Source: Lepidodermella squamata
Lineage: Eukaryota > Gastrotricha
Direction of reading: 5' to 3'
NCBI GenBank assembly: GCA_047495785.1
Contig: JBLDXI010000045.1
Coordinates: 558,001-622,000, forward strand
DNA length: 64,000 nucleotides
Below, piece after piece: positions 37,433-48,404 of this stretch. A model generated the notes under the pieces. That model worked only from the letters and a program-made list of their open reading frames with translations. It had not been told where the DNA came from and did not search any database. A program made the translations under genes and the position numbers. Numbering within the stretch: position 1 is the stretch's first letter; every line of letters starts with the position of its first letter.

Positions 37433-38271
37433 TTAATCGTCATCGTTGGGGTTACGGGCAAGACAGTAGGCATCGTTGGCCGCAGCAGACAGCTTTTTGC
37501 ATTTTCTGTATATTGTGTCAAATTGAAATAAGTACAAATAATGAGAAAATTCGAGTATTATTACAGGCCCTTGCAGCAGCCAGCTTGCTTTCCACACGGA
37601 GCACCCTCCCAACGGCAGGTGGGGGCAGCAGCATAGGATTCAGGCTTCGGAATTAGACAGATGGCGTCGCCGGGAGCATCGGAGAGAACGCGGCATTCCC
37701 TTAGAAGGCAAAGTGTTATGATGTAAGCTATGGACACTTGGAGAAATAAGGAAAGCCTTACATGCCATCGCAGCAAGTATTTTCTCCATCACAGGGAGCA
37801 CCTTCCCAACGGCAGGTAGGGGCAGCAGCATAGGATTCAGGTTTCGGAATGAGACAGATGGCATCGCCAGGAGCATCAGAGAGAACACGGCATTCCCTAA
37901 ACAGGCACAATGTTTATTAAAAAGCTTGGAATTGTTGGAGAAATGAGGAAAGTCTTACATGCCATCGCAGCAAGTATTTTCCCCATCACATGGAGCACCC
38001 TCCCAACGGCAGGTGGGGGCAGCAGCGTAGGATTCAGGCTTCGGAATCAGACAGATGGCGTCGCCGGGAGCATCGGAGAGAACACGGCATTCCCTTGGAA
38101 GGCAAAATTTTATGTTATAAGCTAAGGTTAGTTAGAGCAATAATGAAAGTCTTACATGCCATCGCAGCAACCGGTTTCCCCATCACAGGGAGCACCCTCC
38201 CAGCGGCAGGTAGGGGCAGCACTCGCGGCGGCCATCATTGCGACGGCAATAGCGACGTAGGTGAGTTGCAT
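37433..38271 (-). CDS. Secreted protein with four tandem cysteine-knot-like domains
   Basis: Five exons: 38156-38271, 37959-38093, 37762-37896, 37565-37699 and 37433-37505. The three internal exons are each exactly 135 bp, and the first three introns are each 62 bp. All exon junctions are in the same phase and add to a closed frame of 197 residues. A signal peptide (TYVAIAVAMMAAASA) precedes four domains with spacing C-x6-C-x5-CC-x4-C-x10-C, the inhibitor cystine knot pattern. Each domain is split by an intron at the same residue (CDGM/EC). Knottin folds occur in protease inhibitors, antimicrobial peptides, neuropeptide-like ligands and venom components; nothing here picks one. The last domain differs most (CGKQAGCCKGL and a KC-start exon). 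Confidence 0.87.
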
Positions 38272-38874
38272 TTCGAAGTTGGCGGCTTTTTTTTTAGCGG
38301 AATTAAGTTTTAGCGGAATGATTTTCGGCCTAGAAATCGACCGGTATTTATAGCCTCGGTTGTGGGAACTAGCCGAGGCTGAATCTTTTTCAGGTCTAAG
38401 TGCAGCCTGATAATTACGGCTGAGTGGTTCCACCTGGTGGGTTTGAACCGAAAAAACAGCACATATTTGTTATCAGCAACCGTCTTGAGAACGCGGAAAG
38501 ATAGGTTTTTGGCAATAACTCGTGGCGGCCGAATGAAGAATTCTAGAAACTTCTAGAACGTCCGTCGAATCTGGAGCATGAAAAACAGAACCAAGTCACG
38601 AACAATGATTCATCAAATATTAAATTGAGATTTTTCATCAATCAATCAAGGGCCACTTATGTGAGCATTACTCTGAAGGTTGCCCTGCTCAACCCGATCA
38701 GAAAGTTCACGATTTGTTTGCATTTCTTGAGGAAATTTCTGAAATGTAAGCTTCGATTTATTTTCATGCAGAATTTTATTTCTATTTCAGCGGCTGAAAA
38801 TCAGTCGAAAAAAGGAAGAAATGTCTAGACTTATTTTATTATGATCGCCAATCGCCAATCGCCAATCGCAAGCA
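38272..38874. other. Promoter region of cysteine-knot gene and intergenic DNA
   Basis: Contains a poly-T/A stretch just upstream of the start and the tandem atcgcca motif (three to four copies) near 38843-38868, directly before the tRNA. No coding region seen. Confidence 0.4.
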
Positions 38875-38948
38875 GCCTCCTTGGCTCAGTTGGCTAGAGC
38901 GCCAGTCTCATAATCTGGAGGTCGTGAGTTCGATCCTCACAGGGGGCA
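38875..38948 (+). tRNA. tRNA-Met (CAT), elongator type
   Basis: Full cloverleaf: acceptor GCCTCCT/AGGGGGC (one G-T pair), D arm with GGCTAGAG, anticodon stem CCAGT...CTGG with loop CTCATAA giving anticodon CAT, a variable loop and T arm GTGAG-TTCGATC-CTCAC, and discriminator A. No intron. A-box and B-box internal promoter sequences are intact (TGGCTCAGTTGG, GTTCGATCC). Lacking initiator features, it is read as elongator Met. Confidence 0.95.
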
Positions 38949-40060
38949 GCTTCAAATTTTTAATTTTTTTCGTCCTCCCGATCGCTTCTAATTTCCTCTC
39001 TTCACTCGGGCGATCTAATATCACGAAGACGATGAATATGATATTTTGTATTTTTCTCGAAATTCTGTCTCCAGGAAGCAATAAAACGAAAGCCAGTATA
39101 TAAGAACCAGCCATAGCCAAGTGCAAGCTAATATAAATAAGCCACTGTGCGTGAAGGAAAAAACACATTCTTGAAAATTTCAATTTTATAAGGCCGCACG
39201 GTCCAAGACTTACGAGAACTGCGGCTCGTTCGTTTTTCCGCCGCGGTTTGTCAAACTTTGCGCGATGTATTTTTATCGAGTCGATCGATGCGGCCAAGAA
39301 ATTGCTACATATTCTGGGCGTCTATATAATTGTCTATAGTCTATACCCCTTCATTTTCGCACTGAAATACAGGAAAATCCGACGCGGCACGCTCTTATAA
39401 AGCATGAAATAGCCTCTTGTAATATTTTCGCGTGTTTTTATCGATTCCCTATTGGTAAAAACAAAACGCGCGACTGCGGTGACCAACGAGTCGTAAAACC
39501 ACAGCCTATCAACGTCCTGCATGTGGAGCAGTCTTGTGAAGGGATTACTATTATTATTACTAAAATAATGTTTTCCCCCGACTTCTTCACGCTATACCCA
39601 GAAGATTTCGTAATTTGGTATTATCAACTCAAAATCGAGCCGATGATGCTTTTATTGCGCCTTTTACATTGTAACATGTCCTTTGTGGGTCTAAATAATG
39701 GCCCGTGGTGGCTAATCGCCAAGAAAATAAACGACGAACTTGGCGACTATTTTTAGGCTAGCACTCAAAACATTGCGGCGACAAGCTATAAGCTATCGGC
39801 AAATAATACAGCCGCGAGCGCCGGCTCCCCGCTCAATTACATTATTTACTAGTCCGCTTTATGTTACATTCGGATTTTTTCATTTTAATTCCGGCCGCGC
39901 CCCGTTTCGATGAATGAACCTAATAAGTTTTTTTCTCGAAAACTATACTGGAAATTTAATTCCGTGTACTACCCCTACATCTATATCGCGATACTGTTCG
40001 CACCAAAAAGACAGCTACAGCTATTTTTTTTCTTTAATAAGGCATTCTTTTACGTGAAGA
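38949..40060. other. Intergenic DNA
   Basis: No supported gene. Short frames on both strands overlap each other and have no family resemblance. Confidence 0.4.
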
Positions 40061-40735
40061 ATGTTAAAATCTGCCGCCGATGTTGTGGCTGTCATTTTAT
40101 CGCTGATGCACCTTCTGCTTGGCATTGTGGCCGTTGGGTCTGGTTTCATATCGACAGTAAAAGCTGAAGTATGGATGGCGTACAGTCTTGGACCGATTTG
40201 GACAGGGGCTGTGGTAAGGATTTTCCATGAAGAAGTATACCTATTCCTATACCTATTCGGAATCCCTATAGTTCATTTTCACTGGTTTGACCGGATTTCT
40301 CGCTATGAGACGCCGAACTCTTTACCTAATCCTGTGTTTATTGGCACTCAGCATCACTGGAATCATAGTGGGAACAGTCAGCATTCAGCTACTACGGCTT
40401 GGCCTCGTGAATCAGACAACTGATGGACATTCCTACGCCAAAGAGGTACCTAAAGAAATATTTGAGAAAAATTCATAATTTTCGTTTTATAGGTCAAAGA
40501 TACGTTCGTGCTAATAGCTCTTGGTGATTGCTCACTCGAAATTTTCGTCTGTTTACTGACGATTGGAGTCGCGTTGAAAATCGCCCTCGACGTGAGGCGC
40601 GAAATGAAGAAACGCCACGAAGGCACCTTCTACGTTCAGGTCGTTGGCGAGAAGGAAATTTTAGTCGTCAATAACATGCAATCGCTCGACGGAATGCCGA
40701 CGGGACACCCACCCTCCTCGTCCACAAAACGGTGA
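40061..40735 (+). CDS. Four-pass membrane protein (MS4A/tetraspan-like)
   Basis: Three exons, 40061-40213, 40272-40445 and 40493-40735, total 570 bp (189 residues) with all junctions in phase 0. Four hydrophobic helices are visible: about 8-28 (VVAVILSLMHLLLGIVAVGS), 45-62 (PIWTGAVFIFTGLTGFLA), 68-90 and 122-145. They are followed by a charged cytoplasmic tail. Helix 2 with PIWTGxxFIxTGxxG is reminiscent of the CD20/MS4A and related tetraspan families, but no decisive motif is present. A single NQTT glycosylation site lies in the second extracellular loop. The transport or signalling role is unknown. Confidence 0.82.
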
Positions 40736-41630
40736 TTGCACCTCCGCTCATTCATCTTCGTCCAGACACAATACAATTATTGGCCATTTTTACCCACTCG
40801 TATCGACTGTGGCTTTGGTGATTCACGATGACGGAGCATCCTTTGACGAATATTACACACGATCTTTCAACTTAAGCATCTCACTATCTCCATCTCACCT
40901 GATGACGTTTAACACCGTTGTGTACATGAAAAAATTATCTGCTCCACATCCTTTTCGTATCTGAAAAAAATCAGACTAACTGGAACGCAGAATCCAAGTT
41001 TATTCATTATTTTCATCTCTCTTCTATAATAATATTGATAGAGCTCTGTAAACAGGCGTAGAAAGCATAGTAATTTTTTCTACTCAATAATCAATAGTTG
41101 CGACTATGACATGATTTGCTATGAAAAACGGGGAGAAAACAAATACTTTGATTTTTATGTCACATTTAGACTGAGCTAGGCACTTTTTAAAGCTTTAATT
41201 ATTGAAATTCGGGAAATTATTTGGCACAGTTTTCAATCATAACAATTTTCCGCGGTTTTATTTTTATAACTGTTTTCAAATAAATCTACCTTAAACCAAT
41301 TAATATTCCAGCTTTTTGATTGAATATATGCAAATAATACGAGACCCGTGATTTCATCACGTTTTGCCAAGGTATCGAAAAATCGTTTTTATTCAGCACC
41401 AAACGACGAAAAGGTGTGTAGTTTAGGTTGATATATACTGTTTTATTGCAGACAGACACGAGCATTTCGCAAGAGAATGTAGCCGAAAAAAAAAATACAT
41501 TATTTAATCAAACACTGATGGAAGGATTATAAGCAGGGAAGCAGCGCAAGGTAACTATAGCAGCTATAAATAATTTGAGCCGCAAAATCGAATTATATAT
41601 ATGAAAAATATGGTTAATATAAAGTCAAAT
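40736..41630. other. 3' flanks of convergent genes
   Basis: AT-rich, with AATAAA-like signals near 41278 and elsewhere. No gene seen. Confidence 0.4.
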
Positions 41631-44600
41631 TCAGTGGTGGGGTGAATGCGGCACGTGTTCCGAATCCATCGACCCGGGTTCCAGGCCAGAATATAAAACC
41701 GGCCGTTTACAGGCTGACTCGTCAACCGCCGCCCACGCCATTCCCTCGGTGTTGAACGCGAAACCCCACCTGCGAGATTTCTCATCACTGCTTTTATTCC
41801 CGCAGGAATCGCCGCCAGTCGAAGGTGAAATGCAGATCACACCCCCGCTGCCTCCGCCCGGGGTGCCCTGCCAGTTCGAGGCGAGGTGTTCGACGGCTAA
41901 TTCAGCCGCCTGTTGAGCCGAGTGGCCCTTTTCAATGAAATGAAGGCACGCCCTAGCAACGCAAGTCGCCATGATGTGCTCGCCGATTCCAGTCGCGGAA
42001 ACAGCCCCGAGCCGGTTGTCAGCCGCCGTGCCGCAACCGGGCAGCGGGGTGTCACCCACGCGGCCGTCGATTTTACCCGTCAAACCACCTGTTGACGTCG
42101 CAGCGGCCACATTGCCGAACCGGTCGATGGCAACAGCGCCGACAGTTCCGCAGCGAATTGCGTTGTCGTTGCTGTGTTCCTCTCGCCATTTCACGAATAG
42201 TTTTCGCGATTTCTCGCTGATCATCTCAACTTCGTCGCATGTTGCTATGCCGTGTTGTTTCGCGTAGTCGTGGGCGTAATCGCCGACGATCAGATCACCG
42301 CCGACGTTTTCCTCCCGGTTACACTCTTCCATGATTGCTGAGCATAGATCGATCACATTACGCACGTTTCGCACCGCTCCGCAGGCGCCAAATCGGCGAG
42401 TAGCGCCGTCTTGCAACATCGCGTCCATTTCAACGTGCCCCGTCCTGGTCAACGACGAACCGCAACCTAAATTAGAAAAAATTAAGCTGGAATTTTCATC
42501 AATTTTCATCAAATGACAACTTAATCTAAAATTATTATCTGATCGTTTTTGGTGTGCGAATTTAGTTTAGGGATTAGGCTCCTTCGCCCTGCTGCCCCAA
42601 CTGCGGATGAGCTTGCCGTGGAGGAATTGCCAACCTCGGGAATTATGGCCCAGCTGACTTCTGCTGGACCTCAAGGCCTGCTTCATTACGCATTCGGTAC
42701 CTTGATTGAGGCTATCGAGCCGTTAAAGGCAGAAGTTACGCCTAATTATTCTACGAAATTCCAAATGCGCTCCATTTACCACCCCGATGGTGATAAGTAC
42801 CTGCTGCGCATCGATGTAGATAAATCGACGCGAGTGATTGGGCGACTCGACTACAACGCCTTGTCCGGCTTCTTCCCGTTAAACGTGCCCGTGGAACCAG
42901 ATGATTGTGGAAAAGTTTTTGAAACGAAGGAAGACAGACGAGATCCTTGTGTGTTAATGCGACTGACAAAAGTAAACGAAAAATCAGAGACTGGCAGTAA
43001 AGATGGCCGAAATGTGGAGTTCACAAGATTCGATTTACCCGATCCAAAGTCATGTAATTTATGGTATGAAATTTCGACTAACATCTGGGACCCGATTGAA
43101 GATGTTGATCCGGTCACTGGATTCTCGCAAATGTACCTTCGCTTCGGCTAAGAGCTACCAGCCATATCGAGACTACCGCTTTCACTGCATTCGGATCTTG
43201 CAGCCTTTTACTACAGTACCTCGAAGAACTCACAGGCTGGGTCTGCAAGACGCTAGGCCAACAAGTTCGCGTTGTTGTTTACGGGCGACAGCATATCTAA
43301 GCCCATGCAACAATCGAACTCGACAGTGAGCATCAGAAAATCGACGCGGTGCTACAAATCACTGATATGAGATGCAAATTCGGTTACAAGGCTTTGTGTG
43401 TAGATTCTGCGACCGGATTCAGGCAGCTATTCCGTCGAAGACGTACAATATTATGATCAGAGATATTCTGCTTCATGCCACGGCCACATACCTTCAAGTC
43501 GTCCTGGGAGTAAAAGCTGATATCCACACTGTGGAGTTACCCACCAATTTTTGATCGTTTCATTATCATTTTTGGCGGCATATGCGACGTCGATATGCCG
43601 TGGTACAATGGGGTCAAAACTATCTAGTACAAGGCTACAGGATGCATCATGCACGCACAGTATGTCCGCCTTAGGCAACTCGCTTTTCCTTTCTTCAACC
43701 GGGCGCTCGAGCACAGAAGCCCTATTGGCGACCTCCTCCTCGCCCGTAGCTCTCCTCTTCCGGGCAATCACTCCCCGATGCCGTGTTTCCCTCGGAGGAA
43801 TGTACTATTACTCCAATGTGTTTCCTTCACTCAGACTTTTTGTTACCCATTGATACAATTTTTGGGCTGAATTCATGCACGCAGTAGCCAACTCGCCTTG
43901 TTCTTAAACATTTGGATGCTATTTGCTTTAACATTTGGAAAATTTGTCAAGCCCTACTTATTCCTTTTTACGGGCATTCAATAAAAATGTTGGAAAATCA
44001 AATGAAAGTTGGTCGTTGGTTGGTGAAAATTTCAAATCTTAACAGAAGGTTTTCAAATTTTCAATTTTTTCAATAGCAGTTACTTTACCTGCGTTGAATA
44101 CTGGATCATTTTCCATGACTTTCACAGCCTCCTTAACTGCACTAACAGCCGTCTTCGCGCCTGATGTCAAGCATCGATATCCCACCAGCGCGGCTTGTTT
44201 CACGCCGCGCATGTACGGCTCCCGATATTCCTCCCGAACAGCGCCGGAACCAGCCCCGCCATGCACCAGAATCGTAATGGGGCCATTCGATTCATCAGAC
44301 GTGCGCTCGTTTTCTTCTTCCGGCCGGGCGAGACTGCTTAGATTAGTATTCGAGCCGTAGGGGTGGGCGTCGAAAAGCGACGAGCTGGACAAATGTTTGA
44401 GATCGCCGAGGATTGTCGACCAATAGAAATGGTTCGGTGTCGACTGGGCGCCGCCGCTGACCAGCGACAAGGCCGCGCATTTTCGCCGATTGATGCGCTG
44501 CTCGAGGGAGGGCTGGAGCGGGGAGGCGAACGAGAAAATGGACATTTTCATCGCCGGCAACTGGCCGTTAATGTGCAACGCGAAGACAACAGTTGGCTCG

Positions 44601-47600
44601 TCAATGTATTTACGAAGCGAGTTTGAGAGATGAGTCGATAACGACGGAGTGACGCCTCCCGCCGGGGTTTCGCCGCGGCTCTGATAGTCACGCATCATTT
44701 GAGTCGTCAGCCAGGCGAGGCACAGGCCAGAGGTTTTGTGGTTTTTGTTGAGACTGACAGTGATTGCGGAACCTATTTTCGAGTCGGCGTACATGGCTGA
44801 GCCCATAACAACAGAGTCTTTGAGCCTCGATGAGCTCTCGACGTTATGGTGTTCGTTAAACGAGCCGCATGCGATGTTGCCGTTTCGATCCGCAGCAATT
44901 ACATGCATGCTAAGGAAAAAAAGAAATGACAATTTCGAATTAGTTACTTTCGAAAAATAACATTCAGGATAAGAGAAAATTAATTTAAGCTCTGAATTTA
45001 ATGGGATGCAACCATATGAAATTCGAAATTCGATTTCTGAAATTACGCGATAATCGGTATAATTCAAAAGGTAATAATCGGTAATTTACACAAAAATAAC
45101 TATTCTTGCATAGTTTTCAAGATTTAAGGAATAGGCACGAAATATTCAAAATTTGACGATACCGTAACGCGCCCTAAATTTGGACACCCTAAATTTGGAC
45201 ACTTTGAGCTTTAGCCCCAAATTTCAATTTGCGCATAACTGATAAAAATTTAGAAATTTCACTGAAAAATAGCTCCTTACTGGGCTTTCCAACGATACCA
45301 AATTTGCCTATACTTTCATATACTATCGATTTGCGAAAAATCGCCGAAGCTCGATCACTCAGAAAGAAGTTTTGGGACCCCCCTTGCCAAACGCTCACCT
45401 GTGAACGGTTGGGGCTGAAATTTTTTTTGCACATAGAAATGTACCTAAACTAAAGGGTCCCCCACAGAGCAGCAGGCTTCAAAGCAGGGAAAACGCACTA
45501 AACAGTCCTCTCAGCAAGCGCTCAGGCTTAGCCTCTGATTTTCAACCAATCGACTAACATGATGGTCAGCTATTCTAGCTTTTCACACCAAAAATTGAGG
45601 AACATAAGTCATCAAACCTCCGTAATATGACTCAGACCTCACTTTGGTCGAAAAAGTCGTTTTTCGACATTTTTTCAAAATTCATAAGCCGGACTACTTA
45701 AGTTATGATGAGTCCATATTCAGAAAACTACGCCGAATTTTATCGTAATTAATTCGATTTATGGTTGCGTGGCGTTTGCACCGCTTTTTGAGTTTATCCT
45801 GCTTTGAAGCCTGCTGCTCTGTAGGGGACCCAAACTAAATGCTGTAAAAAAATCTCGGCAGTTGGACGAGCCAATTTTTATACAGGTGACTTTGAATTAA
45901 GGCTCTAAATTTGGACACTTTTTCGCCTACAAGCATGAAAAAAAAACTGCGGCAATTGAAAACTGAAAATATATAGAGTAAATAAAAAACATATAATATT
46001 TTGAATAATATTTTAACAACAATTTAAATATTATTTTGCGTTTTTGACACGCAGTTTACCCGGGAAAATCTTTTTTGGCAATCCGTCTTGGCAATGATCG
46101 TTGACGAGAAATCATGAAGTCTTATCTGAACTTTAACTAGTCATAGCAGTTGAGATCTTCAAAGAGGAATCTGTCAACGAACTTCAAACCCTTTTTAACA
46201 CTATTTAACGTTTTAACGTTTAACAATCGCATATTTGTTTAGAAATTATACTAAATATGAATAATATACTAGCTTTATTGATTTTTACCGGCCTACTGAA
46301 CTGTGGACTAGCTAAGAAGTACAAATTCTCTGCAGAAGATCTTCAAAATGCAATTTACAAGGTACAGACGAAGCAGTTGTCGCTACGGAGAGCTGCGGAA
46401 GTCTACAAGATTGGCAAATCAGATCTATTTAACAAGATTCATTCTTTACATCTGCGCCCCATCGGCCGCCAGATGTCCTTATCTGCTGAAGAAGAGGATC
46501 ATTTGACCTCAACCATAAAAACTCTTCAGCTGTGGAATCATCCGATGTCCCGTGAGGATGTCATTAACCTCGCGAGTCGTCTTGCTGGCAAGGACTTGGG
46601 CGTCAAATGGTTGAGGGAGTATAAGAAAAGACACCTTGACCTATCCGAACGGGTGCCTAGTAATAAACCTGTGCAACGTAACCATATGAACAGTCACAAC
46701 TTGATCAGACAACGGTTTGAGACCCTAAGGAAGATCCTGCCTAATAACCTGCCTGCCAGAAATGTAGTCAACCTTGATGAGACTGGCATTCGCCTTGCGT
46801 ACGGGTCAGGAAAAGTGTTTGCTATAAAAGGAACGAGTCGTGTCGATCAAAATGTTGACGGCAGTGAAAAAGACGTCGTTACAGTGTTGTTCGGCGGAAC
46901 CGCATCCGGAATCTCAACTCCGCCGTTGGTTATCTATAACGGTAAAACCGGTGATGCGAACCATATGCAGGGTGGACCTGCTGATACTCAATACACTGTT
47001 TCTGAGAACGGCTGGATGACCGACGACAACTTCTATTTCTATTGTAAGAATGTTCTTTTCCCGTTTTTGAAACGAAATGCCGATCCGAAATTCAAGATAT
47101 TTGTGTTATGGGATGGCCATATATCTCATATAAGCCTTCGTCTTGTCGACCTCGCTATAGAAGAAAATATTGAGCTGTTGTGCTTCCCAGGAGGCAAGAC
47201 CGACTTGCTGCAGCCTCTCGATTTAACGGTATTTGGCCCTATGAAGAAAGAGTGGCCAAAGATAGTAAACTGATCGGAATAGTTCGAAGCGATCTCAAAA
47301 ATGGGAACGGCAATAAAACCCGTTTAATATGGTTCTATGAAGTTGAAATTTTGAGTTATGCAAGAAAAAAGATACGCGATCATTTAATAAATTTTTAACA
47401 TCCTCAAAAGTCTCTTCACTAATTCCAAATAATTTGTATAATGGCTCCAATTTTAATGGCCATGTGACAGATGTCTAAACTAGTAAATCAGTGGATAAGT
47501 ACCTCAAAGGCCAAGTGTTGTCGAAGATATAGGTGTCCTCTTGCGAACTCGTAACCGATTCAGCCGAAGACGAAGAATGAGTCGAGGGTTCTGCTTTCTC

Positions 47601-48086
47601 GCCAATAACGCTTTCAATAAATTCGCGGCCACTATCGCCACACAACAAATTGTACTCGGTATTGTCCAGAACGTGTCTCGAAGCATCGACCGCATGCACC
47701 TGTTCACTCCGGTAACACCCAACAGCGCCACTTCGCTTCGACCCTCCGTCCATGAGAAAGGAGCTCTGATAGAACTCGGACTTGCCTTTGTAAGGCCAAC
47801 GACCGCCATTTCGGCTGAATTCATTCAAAACGTAATGAATGACATCGACAGCACTTGCGTCGCCTAAAAGCTGCTCATGCGCTGATCGGACCACTTCGCT
47901 GATTGACAGCGATTCGTTGTCATACGATGATTCCGAGGGCGGGCGTTCGGTGGTTGGACTCGATCGTTGGCTCGAATCGACAAAACACCCATCTGCGTAA
48001 ATGAAAACCACTGGCAGTACTACCTGCTGATGGTGTCGCCACAACGGAAGTGTACTGCCCTTTGAATCACGATTCAGCGACGCCAT
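41631..48086 (-). CDS. Fused aspartylglucosaminidase-like and ASRGL1-like asparaginase (Ntn hydrolases)
   Basis: Exons 47503-48086, 44089-44909 and 41631-42466 give 2241 bp (746 residues) with matching phases. Residues about 70-330 resemble aspartylglucosaminidase: SFLMDGGSKRSGAVGCYRSE and the following helix, then IAADRNGNIACGS and GSAMYADSKIGSA. The catalytic Thr block (DTIGM in AGA) reads DNTWPLSM, and the TSTNG loop is replaced, so this half looks inactive. Residues about 380-746 are an ASRGL1-type isoaspartyl peptidase/asparaginase with HGGAG, NAGCGSSL, the autocleavage site CGTVGAVAID (Thr nucleophile) and TSTGGLTGKIDGRVGDTPLP. The middle exon encodes both halves without a stop. An exon further upstream (about 48230-48333) may add a signal peptide, MIKKFLSLVRIFFRALSVFA. 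Two independent genes read as one remains possible. Both introns are oversized and hold foreign sequence. Confidence 0.72.
42549..43151 (+). CDS. Unassigned ORF nested in an intron of the asparaginase gene
   Basis: An open frame of about 200 codons opposite to the host gene. The first ATG is at 42642. A T-rich stretch and AG just upstream could be a splice acceptor. Composition is protein-like (FQMRSIYHPDGDKYLLRIDV, DNxxPxxD-type acidic stretches), but I recognise no family. Downstream to about 43.85 kb, frames in all phases are broken, so it may be a decayed insertion or the surviving exon of a nested gene. It accounts for most of a 1.6 kb intron where its neighbours have 50-66 bp introns. 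Confidence 0.4.
   Translation: MVCEFSLGIRLLRPAAPTADELAVEELPTSGIMAQLTSAGPQGLLHYAFGTLIEAIEPLKAEVTPNYSTKFQMRSIYHPDGDKYLLRIDVDKSTRVIGRLDYNALSGFFPLNVPVEPDDCGKVFETKEDRRDPCVLMRLTKVNEKSETGSKDGRNVEFTRFDLPDPKSCNLWYEISTNIWDPIEDVDPVTGFSQMYLRFG
43152..44088. other. Remainder of asparaginase intron 2
   Basis: Fragmented frames on both strands, possibly decay products of an inserted element. No inverted ends found. Confidence 0.35.
45174..45202 (+). repeat. Tandem aaatttggacac repeats
   Basis: Two copies of ctaaatttggacac lie here and a third direct copy at about 45902. They bracket the MITE at 45455-45831, suggesting it inserted into an older repeated element. Confidence 0.55.
45455..45831. mobile_element. 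377 bp MITE with 34 bp inverted ends and 8 bp target duplication
   Basis: The ends read gggtccccyacagagcagca and on to 34 bp with one mismatch, in inverted orientation. The element is flanked on both sides by the identical 8-mer aaactaaa (45447-45454 and 45832-45839). An 8 bp duplication is typical of hAT or P elements. No ORF. It lies in the first large intron of the asparaginase fusion gene. Confidence 0.85.
46257..47273 (+). mobile_element. Pogo/Tigger-type transposase ORF, 3'-truncated
   Basis: A 338-residue frame inside an intron of the minus-strand asparaginase gene. Residues about 23-65 form a psq-type helix-turn-helix (KYKFSAEDLQNAIYKVQTKQ), followed by a CENP-B-like DNA-binding region. 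The DDE/D catalytic core shows NLDETGI, LWDGHISHIS and LLQPLDLTVFGPMKKEW. The frame stops just after the third acidic motif, earlier than usual. The first 19 residues (MNNILALLIFTGLLNCGLA) read like a signal peptide, which is odd for a transposase; an AG just after them could be a splice acceptor. No flanking inverted ends were found, so this may be a relic. Confidence 0.82.
47274..47502. other. Intron remainder
   Basis: AT-rich intron sequence leading to the donor of the asparaginase first coding exon. Nothing else seen. Confidence 0.4.
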
Positions 48087-48404
48087 TTCATAAAAAATAT
48101 CTATCAGAAAAAATTCGACATGAATATCAAAATTTTTAATCATTGTAGGCAAATTTAATATGGTACAGACATCTATCTGTATGATAAAAAAGTGAAACGA
48201 GAAAGCTGAAAACGGCGCGTAATTCAGATGCTAGTTGTTTCAGATGAACGGCCCAAGATGAGCAAACACAACAGGCGAAGACAGAGAGGGCACGGAAGAA
48301 AATTCGAACCAGCGATAGAAATTTTTTTATCACGAATTTTTTCGATTTAATAATTGAATATTTTTTTTGCTATCGGAAGAGATTGTCGATTTGATGAAAC
48401 CGGA

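Noticed and set aside
37561-37563. Stop codon directly after CCKGL as the end of the cysteine-knot gene
   Set aside because: A donor at that point and a further exon at 37433-37505 restore the missing half of the fourth knot and keep the 135 bp exon length.
47503-47520. NTWPL read as the NTWPF start motif of mature aspartylglucosaminidase
   Set aside because: It lies at the end, not the start, of the AGA-like alpha region, so the match is probably coincidence.
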